DNA from: a virus
Reading direction: 5' to 3' (one strand)
Virus record (IMG/VR): IMGVR_UViG_3300008117_000088
Span: 1 to 64,000 of that record
DNA: 64,000 bases
A program made the position numbers and the translations under genes. Positions 55,256 to 63,231 of the stretch are shown here, piece by piece. The first letter of the stretch is position 1, and each line of letters starts with the position of its first letter. The notes beneath the pieces are model-generated. The model searched no databases, was not told where the DNA came from, and saw only the letters and a program-made list of their open reading frames with translations.

Positions 55256-56305
55256 TTATTCACTGTAGAAGACTAGGTTACGCTTTAGGCGCTCGTCTGT
55301 AGGGTTTAACTCAACCGCCTTTTCGCCGTACTCCTTTGCTTTGTCTGTAAGTCCTAAATGATGTGAGGCAATTGCCGCATAATCGTATGGTGCCGAACCC
55401 CATGCAAACTCTTCGCATAAGTACTCAAGTGGTTTTTCTGTAATACGAAGCGCCTCTTCCGCTACGTCAAGGCAGTCAAACCAACGGTTGTTTTCATAAT
55501 AAAGTTTGGCTAACTCTACGTAAGCCTCCCGTCTATCTGGTGCTTCTTCAACGGCTTTTTTAAACCAATCTTCAGCTCCCATAAAATCATCAGACATCTT
55601 TGCAATGTAACGCATAGATGCTGCTCTTTCAGGTTTCCACACTGCCCGTGGTAGAGATAAGTGACGCTTAAACTCTTCTGTTGCTTCTGCAAACTTTCCA
55701 TAAAAGAATAATTCTCTGGCGTAGTAAAACGCGTTCCTATCATCGTGTGGGTCTTCAATTACAGATTGAGCCAATAACGGGAAATACTGAGAGCGTGGTT
55801 TAGTGTCGTCTGGGTGATGATGGATCTCAAGTCCTACCCAATTTTCAATTTGTTGTATTCGATCAGTTACCAATACTTCGTGGACAGGATGCTTCCAACG
55901 ATAGCCGTGGCGTTTGTGGATCTTGTCTCCACCATACTGAAGACCAGGAGACCCGTCGGGGTTCCAGTTCCAGGTGTATTTGTAGCGTGGTCTGGTTGTT
56001 TGTGTTGGGACAGCCTCTAGGTGTTTACGCCATCCTTCAACTAATACCTCATCCATATCCAAAGCAATACAGTAGTCAATATCATTTGGAAGCGCTGCAA
56101 GGGATGCATTGCGTGCATCGTCAAACCGCCAAGGTTTTACAGAAATAGATATAACATTGATACCAAGTTCTTTGGCTAGTTCAACCGTATTGTCTGTAGA
56201 CCCGGTGTCCGCAATTAATAAGTAGTCAGCTTCTTTAGCGGACTCATACCACTTATGAACAAATTGTTGTTCATTAAGGGCGATTGTGTAAACCGCTATT
56301 TTCAT
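55256..56305 (-). CDS. GT2-family glycosyltransferase with TPR repeats
   Basis: 349 residues. IAVYTIALNEQQFVHKWYES, IADTGSTDNTVELAKELGI and DYCIALDMDE (DxD-type, residues 82-86) are the GT-A core of family 2. After residue 200, TPR-like helical pairs follow (AEDWFKKAVEEAPDRREAYV, KAKEYGEKAVELNPTDERLK). May glycosylate tail fibres or phage DNA; the adjacent fibre genes favour fibres. Confidence 0.88.
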   Translation of the reverse strand: MKIAVYTIALNEQQFVHKWYESAKEADYLLIADTGSTDNTVELAKELGINVISISVKPWRFDDARNASLAALPNDIDYCIALDMDEVLVEGWRKHLEAVPTQTTRPRYKYTWNWNPDGSPGLQYGGDKIHKRHGYRWKHPVHEVLVTDRIQQIENWVGLEIHHHPDDTKPRSQYFPLLAQSVIEDPHDDRNAFYYARELFFYGKFAEATEEFKRHLSLPRAVWKPERAASMRYIAKMSDDFMGAEDWFKKAVEEAPDRREAYVELAKLYYENNRWFDCLDVAEEALRITEKPLEYLCEEFAWGSAPYDYAAIASHHLGLTDKAKEYGEKAVELNPTDERLKRNLVFYSE

Positions 56306-56523
56306 TAGCTAAGGGCTGCTAGTTTTTCCTTATGAAAAGCCAAAGCGTTTTTTACGCCTTCAACAGCAACTCGGTACTTTTCTGCCGTTTCTTCTTGGTT
56401 TTGAGAAACAGAAAATAAGTAGTTAAGCTCTAAAGAATATCCGTCTTTAGAAAGTTTATTTATTCTTTCAATAAGAACGTCTTTCTTTGTTTCTACGTCT
56501 AAACCCCAGTCAATGTCTTCCAT
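56305..56523 (-). CDS. Small helical protein
   Basis: 72 residues, acidic start (MEDIDWGLDVETKKDVLIER) and a charged helix. Its ATG region and the glycosyltransferase TAG overlap (1 base). No motif recognised. Confidence 0.8.
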   Translation of the reverse strand: MEDIDWGLDVETKKDVLIERINKLSKDGYSLELNYLFSVSQNQEETAEKYRVAVEGVKNALAFHKEKLAALS

Positions 56524-56531
56524 GATTCTCC

Positions 56532-56660
56532 TTATTCTTCGTTTGGTGCCACCATATCATATCCGATTACTTCTCCTGTATCGGCATTCTTGACTTCAAA
56601 TTTCTCAAAGCCTGAAGCATCTTTTCCAAGGCTTGTTTTAATTACATTAATAGATGTCAT
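56532..56660 (-). CDS. Small protein before the fibre gene
   Basis: 42 residues; ATG 56658-56660 after GAGGTTC, TAA at 56532-56534. MTSINVIKTSLGKDASGFEK followed by FEVKNADTGEVIGYDM: looks like a short beta hairpin unit. It overlaps the fibre gene stop (ATGA), so it is translated with it. Confidence 0.7.
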   Translation of the reverse strand: MTSINVIKTSLGKDASGFEKFEVKNADTGEVIGYDMVAPNEE

Positions 56661-58381
56661 ATGAACCTCGCCCAATATCCGTTAGATGTGTTGTTAAGTG
56701 GTGTGGCTGAAGAGGGTAGATCTGACTGACTGTCTAAGTAGCCACGCATGACTGGTGATAGTGCGTTTAAAACCGCTGGTGGGTAACCAAAGGCAAGGTA
56801 GCCGGTACCAGGGGTTGTAGCAATAACAAGGATTGCAAAGCCGTAGCGTTGTCCAGCCTGGAACGTTACAGAAGAACTTAGATTTCTTGTGTAAACAGTG
56901 TTACGTGTTCCAAAAATAGTAATGTCGTTTGCTGTGCTTGCCAACAGTGTGGCTGTAGTCTCATCAAAAGAGTAAACACCCATCTTAATAAGGGTAGCGC
57001 CAGTAGTTGCTGTACCAGCAGATGCCACCGATACAGTTGATGCGGTATGGGTGTGAAGCGGGCTAAAGAAGCTCCAGTAAACAGTTCCGCTAGTAAACGA
57101 GGCAGAACGGTTGTCATAACGAGGGGCTACATCGATGTATGTATCAGACAACTCCATACGAGCCTGCACTCGATTAATAAGAGCTATCTCTCCAGAAGCA
57201 TTTGGCAACGTAAGTGTACGGTCTGCAGTTGGGTCTGTTACTTGAAGGGTAGTCTCAAACGCATCTGCGGTTGCTCCTTCAAAAACAATTGAAGATCCAA
57301 CAGTAAGACCACTAAAGGTTGGGGTTGTAATAGTTCCACCTAAAGAAACCGTGTCAGTTCCAATAGTTATAGAGGAGTTCGCTAACTTAACGTTAGTCAC
57401 ATTTCCATCAACTATTTTTGCTGTAGTAACAGTGTTGTCGGTTGGGGTACGGGTGTCGGAGAGTCGAGTATCTGTTCCATAAACAACTTCTGTTGCTGAA
57501 GCGTTTCCAGTAGCGGGAATGTCTTTTGTAGATGACGTTCCAAGACCAGTAACTTGAGTGTTTGCAATTGACAATAATGTTTGATCAATACCAATAACTG
57601 CAGCAATATTTGTTCCAGTATTTGTTATAGGACCTGTTACAGATACAACTCCTGTAGCCCCAGTAGGGCCAGTAGGACCGGTTACTGTTGAGTCAGCTCC
57701 CGTAGGACCGGTTGGACCAGTAGGTCCTGTGGGACCAGTAGGACCAGTTACATTAGAGTCTGCGCCTGTTGGACCGGTTGGTCCTGTGGGCCCTGTTGCT
57801 CCAACAATTTGACCAGCGCTGTACCAAGTTGTTCCATCCCAAACGTACACATCTCCATCTGCATCAACAATATACGCATCGTTAATGTCATTTCCTGTTG
57901 ACGGAAGATCAACAACGTTAGCAACACTACCTATTAAAGTAATAGGAACACCTTGAGGACCTTGTGGTCCAGTAGGTCCAGTAGGTCCGGTTGGTCCAGT
58001 TACTGTTGAATCTGCGCCGGTTGGTCCAGTTGAACCCGTAGGACCCGTTGGTCCAGTTGGACCAGTTGGTCCAGTTGGACCCGTTACACCTTGAGGAATT
58101 CCAAAATTATAAATTGCCGATGAAGCTGTTCCAGTATTAGTTACTGTTGCTGATGCTCCAGGACCTAATGTTGTTACTGCACCAATAGTGGCTGTAGAAC
58201 TTGGACCAGTAGGACCAGTTACACCTGAAGAGTATTGAAGACCAGACCACGGAGTTGTACCTGTGCCAACTTTAAATCTACCAGTATCAAATTCATAACC
58301 AACTTCACCTTGTGAAAGTGTTGGGTTATTAGTTGTCCAGTTAGCTGCGGTGTCACGTCTGAATTGAATCTTTACAGCCAT
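56657..58381 (-). CDS. Collagen-like tail fibre
   Basis: 574 residues. Starts with a Mtd-N-like module (MAVKIQFRRDTAANWTTNNP, then GEVGYEFDTGRFKVGTG). Three blocks of Gly-Pro-Thr/Gly-X-Y repeats follow, separated by short beta segments. A C-terminal domain ends NTSNGYWARF. The collagen-like parts form a trimeric shaft. Likely receptor-facing fibre; G-P-T repeats are prone to length variation. Confidence 0.9.
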   Translation of the reverse strand: MAVKIQFRRDTAANWTTNNPTLSQGEVGYEFDTGRFKVGTGTTPWSGLQYSSGVTGPTGPSSTATIGAVTTLGPGASATVTNTGTASSAIYNFGIPQGVTGPTGPTGPTGPTGPTGSTGPTGADSTVTGPTGPTGPTGPQGPQGVPITLIGSVANVVDLPSTGNDINDAYIVDADGDVYVWDGTTWYSAGQIVGATGPTGPTGPTGADSNVTGPTGPTGPTGPTGPTGADSTVTGPTGPTGATGVVSVTGPITNTGTNIAAVIGIDQTLLSIANTQVTGLGTSSTKDIPATGNASATEVVYGTDTRLSDTRTPTDNTVTTAKIVDGNVTNVKLANSSITIGTDTVSLGGTITTPTFSGLTVGSSIVFEGATADAFETTLQVTDPTADRTLTLPNASGEIALINRVQARMELSDTYIDVAPRYDNRSASFTSGTVYWSFFSPLHTHTASTVSVASAGTATTGATLIKMGVYSFDETTATLLASTANDITIFGTRNTVYTRNLSSSVTFQAGQRYGFAILVIATTPGTGYLAFGYPPAVLNALSPVMRGYLDSQSDLPSSATPLNNTSNGYWARFI

Positions 58382-58738
58382 TTACACTCCTAATGCATTT
58401 CCGCAGTCGATTGTGGGAGTACCACCATATATTGTAGAGGCTTGACCGCCATCTATATTCTGAAAAATAGGACCAGTTGGTCCTGTTGGTCCGGTGGGAC
58501 CTGTAGGACCAGTAACAGCGGGACCTGTAGGTCCCAAAGGTCCTGTTGGTCCGGTAGATCCAGTTGGTCCAGTTAAACCTAAAGGTCCAGTCGGACCAGT
58601 GGGACCTAAAGGTCCAGTTGGTCCAGTTGCTCCTTGAGAGTTACTGATACGCCAAACTGATCCATCCCAGTACCAAGTAACATCGCCAACCGTAAACAGT
58701 TCGTTTAGCGCAGGGCTATTAGGGAAGTCAATTGGCAT
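58382..58738 (-). CDS. Small collagen-like protein
   Basis: 118 residues. [20 protein letters not shown] then [14 protein letters not shown], then about 55 residues of G-P-T repeats, ending [16 protein letters not shown]. Same repeat type and a similar 'WxWDGxxW' cap as in the larger fibre. May co-assemble with it as a heterotrimeric or capping partner. Confidence 0.85.
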   Translation of the reverse strand: MPIDFPNSPALNELFTVGDVTWYWDGSVWRISNSQGATGPTGPLGPTGPTGPLGLTGPTGSTGPTGPLGPTGPAVTGPTGPTGPTGPTGPIFQNIDGGQASTIYGGTPTIDCGNALGV

Positions 58739-58760
58739 AGGAAAAAGTGTATCTCTTTAC

Positions 58761-59447
58761 TTATTCAAAAGTCTTCTTAACCCACCAGTGCTTTCTATAT
58801 CCACCAGTTATGTACTTAGATATAGACCAAATCTGTTTATCAGCCCAGTCAGGATCGTACTCTGCTACTTCCGATTTCCATCCTTCTCTTTTTATAGGTA
58901 CCACCTGAATGATTGGAGTGCCTTCAGGGATAACTCCTTCAAAACCTTCTTTTAAAAAGAAGGGGATACCCCCACCGGCTGAAAATCCATCAGATTCTAC
59001 AAAACCATTGGTTGTAGTAAAGGGCAGATCAAATCTATTAAATGGGTGAGTAAATAAGCAGCTATACCCTTCCGGAACTTCTATTCCCCAAGTTGTGTTC
59101 CAAGCATATAGATCGTGATCGTGACCTGCTGGTCTAGGTAATTCAGTAGCCATGTCTTTTGGACGAACTTCTAACGGAGAAGATATTTGGTTTCTTGCAC
59201 CATTCCAAGCAAATCCAACCCTACCGTTTTTTCGTTCTATAAGAACATCCCCGGGCAAGGTAATGCAGTAGCCGGCAGTCATTGCTTCTAAAAATGGAAT
59301 ACAAAGTTTTATGTCTTTGTTTACTCCTCCACCTTCAAGAATTTCAGGCTTACCACTACGCCAACGTTTTGATTTTTTGTACCAATCTGGAACAAATGCT
59401 CGTGCAGGCTTAGGGGGAGAGTGCAGCTTAGCCACACTCTCTTCCAT
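58761..59447 (-). CDS. Conserved phage protein, function unknown
   Basis: 228 residues. A beta-rich protein with several aromatic residues: AGYCITLPGDVLIERKNGRV, SCLFTHPFNRFDLPF and TPIIQVVPIKREGWKS. The arrangement resembles cyanophage-type hypothetical proteins and could be cupin-like, but no motif supports this. Starts MEESVAKLHSPPKP. Confidence 0.75.
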   Translation of the reverse strand: MEESVAKLHSPPKPARAFVPDWYKKSKRWRSGKPEILEGGGVNKDIKLCIPFLEAMTAGYCITLPGDVLIERKNGRVGFAWNGARNQISSPLEVRPKDMATELPRPAGHDHDLYAWNTTWGIEVPEGYSCLFTHPFNRFDLPFTTTNGFVESDGFSAGGGIPFFLKEGFEGVIPEGTPIIQVVPIKREGWKSEVAEYDPDWADKQIWSISKYITGGYRKHWWVKKTFE

Positions 59448-59467
59448 AGCTCTAAAAGTTATCTTTT

Positions 59468-60418
59468 TCAGAGGATTCCTCCGTAATATAAAGTAATTCC
59501 CATTAAAATTATCGGAATTACTAAAGCAAAGATGGCTTTGTAGTAGTCCTTAAGAGGAGTTCTAAAGTAACTTTTACCAACTACTAAACATTTATGGGCT
59601 GGGGACAGCATGTAGCCAGCGTAGTCAAAAGCAAAGAATAGTGGCAAAGTTTCAACGCCAAATACCCCTACAGAAAGTACAACAAAACCAGCAAACTTAC
59701 TACTGCTTCCTAGAGCAAAACTGGCTAGAAAACCGGTAGCAGCAACTAAAAATAGTAGATTGTGTTGATGAGCGTCTTCTAACCACGCATTAATAGTTTC
59801 TATATTTGCTTTAATAATGTTGCTAAGAACAATAACAATTGCCGTAAATACCAAAACTCTAGCGTAATCTATTAGCTGTTTACGATCTCGTTTCCAGTCG
59901 GCTTCAATTTGCCAAGGCTCTTTGTCTTTCTTTTTTAAAGGTTTTTCTGGAATTGATATCTCAATATCGTCTTCTTTTAAAACCTTAAATATGTAGAACA
60001 AAATAACAATTCCCGCAGTAGCTAATAGCGGCCATGTTTTACCTAGAAGCTCCCAATAACTAAGGCTGAGAGCTGCCATAGGTAGTAAAACAGTTGCCTC
60101 TAGCGGAGACCAAAAATAAAAGTGATGCGTAGATAGATAATCAATAATTCCGTAGTTCTTACGTTTTTTATAATCATCTGGGGCAATAGTGTCTAGAGCA
60201 CCTGCCGATACAGCGACGCGACCTGAAATCGGTAGTACGCCCGAGAACAGAGAGATAAGAGCAACAACTGCTCTTTTTGATTTTATAGTTGTGGCAATCC
60301 AAGCATAGAAGGGCATAAATATTTGGCTCTTCTTTGCCGCAAAGGACAAAGCCATAACTGAAGCAAGAAGTAGAAGGTATTGCTGATTATCCAGCAACAA
60401 CGAGGATGTAAACTCCAT
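59468..60418 (-). CDS. Polytopic membrane protein, transporter-like
   Basis: 316 residues with about eight hydrophobic segments, e.g. YLLLLASVMALSFA, VVALISLFSGVLPISG, WPLLATAGIVILFYIF, VFTAIVIVLSNIIKA, LFLVAATGFLASFA, FALVIPIILMGITLYY. Residues about 45-85 (SGVLPISGRVAVSAG) have the Pro/Gly pattern of ion-transporter families such as DUF401-like permeases; the match is weak. A host-derived transport gene is unusual for a phage. Overlaps the upstream fusion gene by 32 bases. Confidence 0.6.
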   Translation of the reverse strand: MEFTSSLLLDNQQYLLLLASVMALSFAAKKSQIFMPFYAWIATTIKSKRAVVALISLFSGVLPISGRVAVSAGALDTIAPDDYKKRKNYGIIDYLSTHHFYFWSPLEATVLLPMAALSLSYWELLGKTWPLLATAGIVILFYIFKVLKEDDIEISIPEKPLKKKDKEPWQIEADWKRDRKQLIDYARVLVFTAIVIVLSNIIKANIETINAWLEDAHQHNLLFLVAATGFLASFALGSSSKFAGFVVLSVGVFGVETLPLFFAFDYAGYMLSPAHKCLVVGKSYFRTPLKDYYKAIFALVIPIILMGITLYYGGIL

Positions 60419-62030
60419 TCCACCATAACCTTTCGTTCTCGATACTGTTAAGTATCTTTTTAGAGTATACGGGTGTAAGACCCGCGGCTTTTACCGCGTC
60501 GTCTGCAGCCCGTACCGTATCTGTCCAATTCGCGTCATCGAACACCAGGATGGCCTGCTTGGCGAAGCAGTCCCTATAACGGGTCACGGTCTTATATATA
60601 TGCTCGTACTCGTGAGGTCCATCATAGAAAAATAAATCTACATCTTTGATAGTAGACACATCAACTTCGTGCACATCTTCATTAATAATGTGCACCTTGT
60701 TGTTGCCGATATAAGGGGCTATATTCTTTTCAAATTCATTTTGATCATTTGGAGGCAGCTCGCCGTGTCGCTCTTCTACAGGCTGAAGGTCCTCTTCCCA
60801 CATATCAATGAAATAGGCTTCGAGGTTATTGCCCGCTAAAGCAGCCGCACCGGTTGCGCCTAGATACGCTCCAACCTCAAGGTAAACCTTAGATTGTGAG
60901 GCTAAACCGTTTAAGAGCTGCTGAACTCTACGGCTAGTCAAACCAGGAATGTCGATGTCCAGTTTTCTATTGACAGAGTCAACCAGCTCTCGGGTTACCA
61001 CTAGGGTCCTGGGTTGGCGCTTATCTCCGTACTTAGCTGCAACAATCTTGTCGCAGTATCCGCAGTCCCAGCAGTCAAATTTGCAAGTGCGAATTTTTTT
61101 ACGCCAGATGTCTATAGGTTTATCTACCAAGTTAGTCTCTTCAATAAAATCTTTAAAATGGTCAAAAAGTATTTCTTTACCGGCTGCATAGTTTTTGATA
61201 ATTTGCATAGTCTCTCTGAGACGAGACTTGGACTCTCTTCCATGCATCTTTATAACGTCTATGCCTAGATCGGTAAAAAAGTACTCCCAATCTTCACGCC
61301 ATGGTGGGAAATTAGCTGTTTTTAAAGGCACTGCTTGATCTTCGTATGTCCACTTCATACATGAAACGTGGCTAACAGGGTCGTGAAAATATTGTGGACC
61401 GTCTGTACGAGTGTTGTTAAATTGATAGTGCTCATCCATCATAGGGCATCCACCAAGACACCCCTCGTTGGCTAAAAGAGATAATTTAACTCCGTACTGT
61501 TCTTTAGCCTTTTTAAATCTCAGTAACTTTTCGTGATCTCTCATTAGATCTCGATCTAAGTTTATATAGTTAAACCCAGCCTTGGCTAAATGAGATATTT
61601 CTCTGGGTTCATTTACGTTTCTTAAAATAGTATTTTTAATAAAAATGCCGGGGAAAGCGTCTTGAATTTGACCCGTAGCTACCCAATGGGTGTGCGGAAT
61701 AGTTACCGATTGTATGCCGGCATCATACAAAGGTTTAAAGTTTTGAATAAATAGATCTAAATTTTCTTGAGATGGGCGAACGTAAATATTGTTAAACACA
61801 GCAGATGCTGTAACCCCAGTAACTTCTTGTATATATAGGGCAAGTTGATTTAGGTAATCCCAGTCTTCTTCACGACCGTTAAATACGTCCCCCATAGCGT
61901 CTTGAGTAAAAGGAGGAATGCGACAGGTAAAATAAAAATCATAAATATAAGGCTTATAGTCAATTAAAAAATTTATAAATTGTTCTGTCTCTGCTTCAGC
62001 CAATTTAGGGTTTAACGGAACGGTAAACAA
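60387..62030 (-). CDS. U32-like TIM-barrel fused to a SAM methyltransferase
   Basis: 547 residues, TTG start after AAGGA. Residues 1-335: a barrel of U32 (UbiU/UbiV)-like type, with a C-x3-C cluster (NEGCLGGCPM, Cys191/195), HVSCMKW (Cys224) and a second Cys group CKFDCWDCGYC (316-326), likely one or two Fe-S clusters. Residues 370-547: class I SAM methyltransferase (VYLEVGAYLGATGAAAL, DLFFYDGPHEYE, VFDDANW). Such a fusion is unfamiliar to me. It might modify a fibre, cofactor or tRNA. Confidence 0.7.
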   Translation of the reverse strand: MFTVPLNPKLAEAETEQFINFLIDYKPYIYDFYFTCRIPPFTQDAMGDVFNGREEDWDYLNQLALYIQEVTGVTASAVFNNIYVRPSQENLDLFIQNFKPLYDAGIQSVTIPHTHWVATGQIQDAFPGIFIKNTILRNVNEPREISHLAKAGFNYINLDRDLMRDHEKLLRFKKAKEQYGVKLSLLANEGCLGGCPMMDEHYQFNNTRTDGPQYFHDPVSHVSCMKWTYEDQAVPLKTANFPPWREDWEYFFTDLGIDVIKMHGRESKSRLRETMQIIKNYAAGKEILFDHFKDFIEETNLVDKPIDIWRKKIRTCKFDCWDCGYCDKIVAAKYGDKRQPRTLVVTRELVDSVNRKLDIDIPGLTSRRVQQLLNGLASQSKVYLEVGAYLGATGAAALAGNNLEAYFIDMWEEDLQPVEERHGELPPNDQNEFEKNIAPYIGNNKVHIINEDVHEVDVSTIKDVDLFFYDGPHEYEHIYKTVTRYRDCFAKQAILVFDDANWTDTVRAADDAVKAAGLTPVYSKKILNSIENERLWWNGVYILVVAG

Positions 62031-62032
62031 GT

Positions 62033-62440
62033 TTAATCCTTATAGTAGTCGTTATACGGGACATAGCAGTCTATCTTATTTCTTAAAGAAAGAGCTTTTT
62101 CTCTATCTTCAGAAGTAAGGGTGTACTTGTACTTTATCACCTCCGGATCAACTTCCCCTGTAGATTTGTTTACTACTTGTGGCACTTTTTCTAAATAGCG
62201 GTCTTTTAATTGCTCGTAAACTTCGGTATTTGGGCGCACAGTTATTTGAGAAACGTTTTCTGGGACCTCTACAAATCTCCAAGCAAATGCTTCTTCTTTA
62301 GTCAGTTCAACCCTAGAGCATCTAGCAGGATCCACATCAGACTCTACTATGACCGCTAAATATGACCTACCAATTTCTTTAAATTTAAACAGATCTTTAT
62401 ATTTTAAATAATCGTCTAGAAATATAGCAAAGTACTTCAT
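62033..62440 (-). CDS. Hypothetical protein
   Basis: 135 residues. MKYFAIFLDDYLKYKDLFKF, RSYLAVIVESDVDPARCS and VEVPENVSQITVRPN are mixed alpha/beta without a known motif. Overlaps its neighbour by 4 bases. Function unknown. Confidence 0.8.
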   Translation of the reverse strand: MKYFAIFLDDYLKYKDLFKFKEIGRSYLAVIVESDVDPARCSRVELTKEEAFAWRFVEVPENVSQITVRPNTEVYEQLKDRYLEKVPQVVNKSTGEVDPEVIKYKYTLTSEDREKALSLRNKIDCYVPYNDYYKD

Positions 62441-63207
62441 TCAATTTCCTTTACCGCTTCCTTACGTATTTTGTAAAGGTCTAAAACAGGTAAATCATTT
62501 TTAAGAGAAGGTAAAATTGCCTGTTCAATTCTTCCCATTTCAATTTTCATTTGATTACCGTAACTAATTGCAAGTTGTAAAGTTTCCTTAGCCGCGTTGT
62601 TATCCATCTGCAGTATGGCGTCCATATTACCTATTCCAATTTGACCATAAGCCATCAAATCTAAAGAGGCCTGTCTTGCTAGTCTTACTATCCAATGATC
62701 CCTCTCTAGTTGAGAGTTTAAATACGGGTCTCTAATTGCGTCTAGTAAATCGGTACCATCTTCTAGATACGCAGATCCATCATCATACATTTCTTGAATC
62801 ATTCTGAGGTATTGATCACGTTCGTATATTGTTTGACTCATACGACGCATGATTATAAGTCGTTCACGATCTAAATCTTTTATACGAGTTTTACATAATT
62901 TTTTAAACGCTACGGAGTCTGACTCATTTGCTCGTTCTTGCTCATAGTCTATTTCAGCTAATTTTTCTTCTAACTTTAGGACATGAACTTCTAAAGCCTC
63001 TTCACGAGAACGGAGTTCTAAAAGAAATTGTTTAAACTTTTGATATGGCGTAATCTGAGCATCGCCAACAAAATGCCTAGTTTTAAAATCAGATTGACTG
63101 TGCTCATAATTTGTCGCAACTTCAAGCCACTTCTGTTGCGTGTCTGTTAAATGTTCTTTATTAGTCCCAATAGGACCAGGCAAAAGTTCTTGTTTTCTTT
63201 GCTCCAT
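62437..63207 (-). CDS. Coiled-coil protein in fibre region
   Basis: 256 residues from ATG 63207 (MEQRKQELLPGPIGT), preceded by GGAGATTACT; an upstream TTG is rejected. Residues 60-150 are long charged helices (LRSREEALEVHVLKLEEKLA, RIKDLDRERLIIMRRMSQTI), so a coiled-coil rod is likely. Perhaps a fibre rod or assembly chaperone; similar genes accompany fibre genes in cyanophage-like phages. Confidence 0.8.
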   Translation of the reverse strand: MEQRKQELLPGPIGTNKEHLTDTQQKWLEVATNYEHSQSDFKTRHFVGDAQITPYQKFKQFLLELRSREEALEVHVLKLEEKLAEIDYEQERANESDSVAFKKLCKTRIKDLDRERLIIMRRMSQTIYERDQYLRMIQEMYDDGSAYLEDGTDLLDAIRDPYLNSQLERDHWIVRLARQASLDLMAYGQIGIGNMDAILQMDNNAAKETLQLAISYGNQMKIEMGRIEQAILPSLKNDLPVLDLYKIRKEAVKEIE

Positions 63208-63231
63208 AGTAATCTCCAATTATAGTATAAG

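Noticed and set aside
57600-58650. Regular short repeats that could look like a CRISPR array.
   Set aside because: They are in-frame codons of collagen-like Gly-Pro-Thr repeats in two fibre genes, with no spacer pattern.
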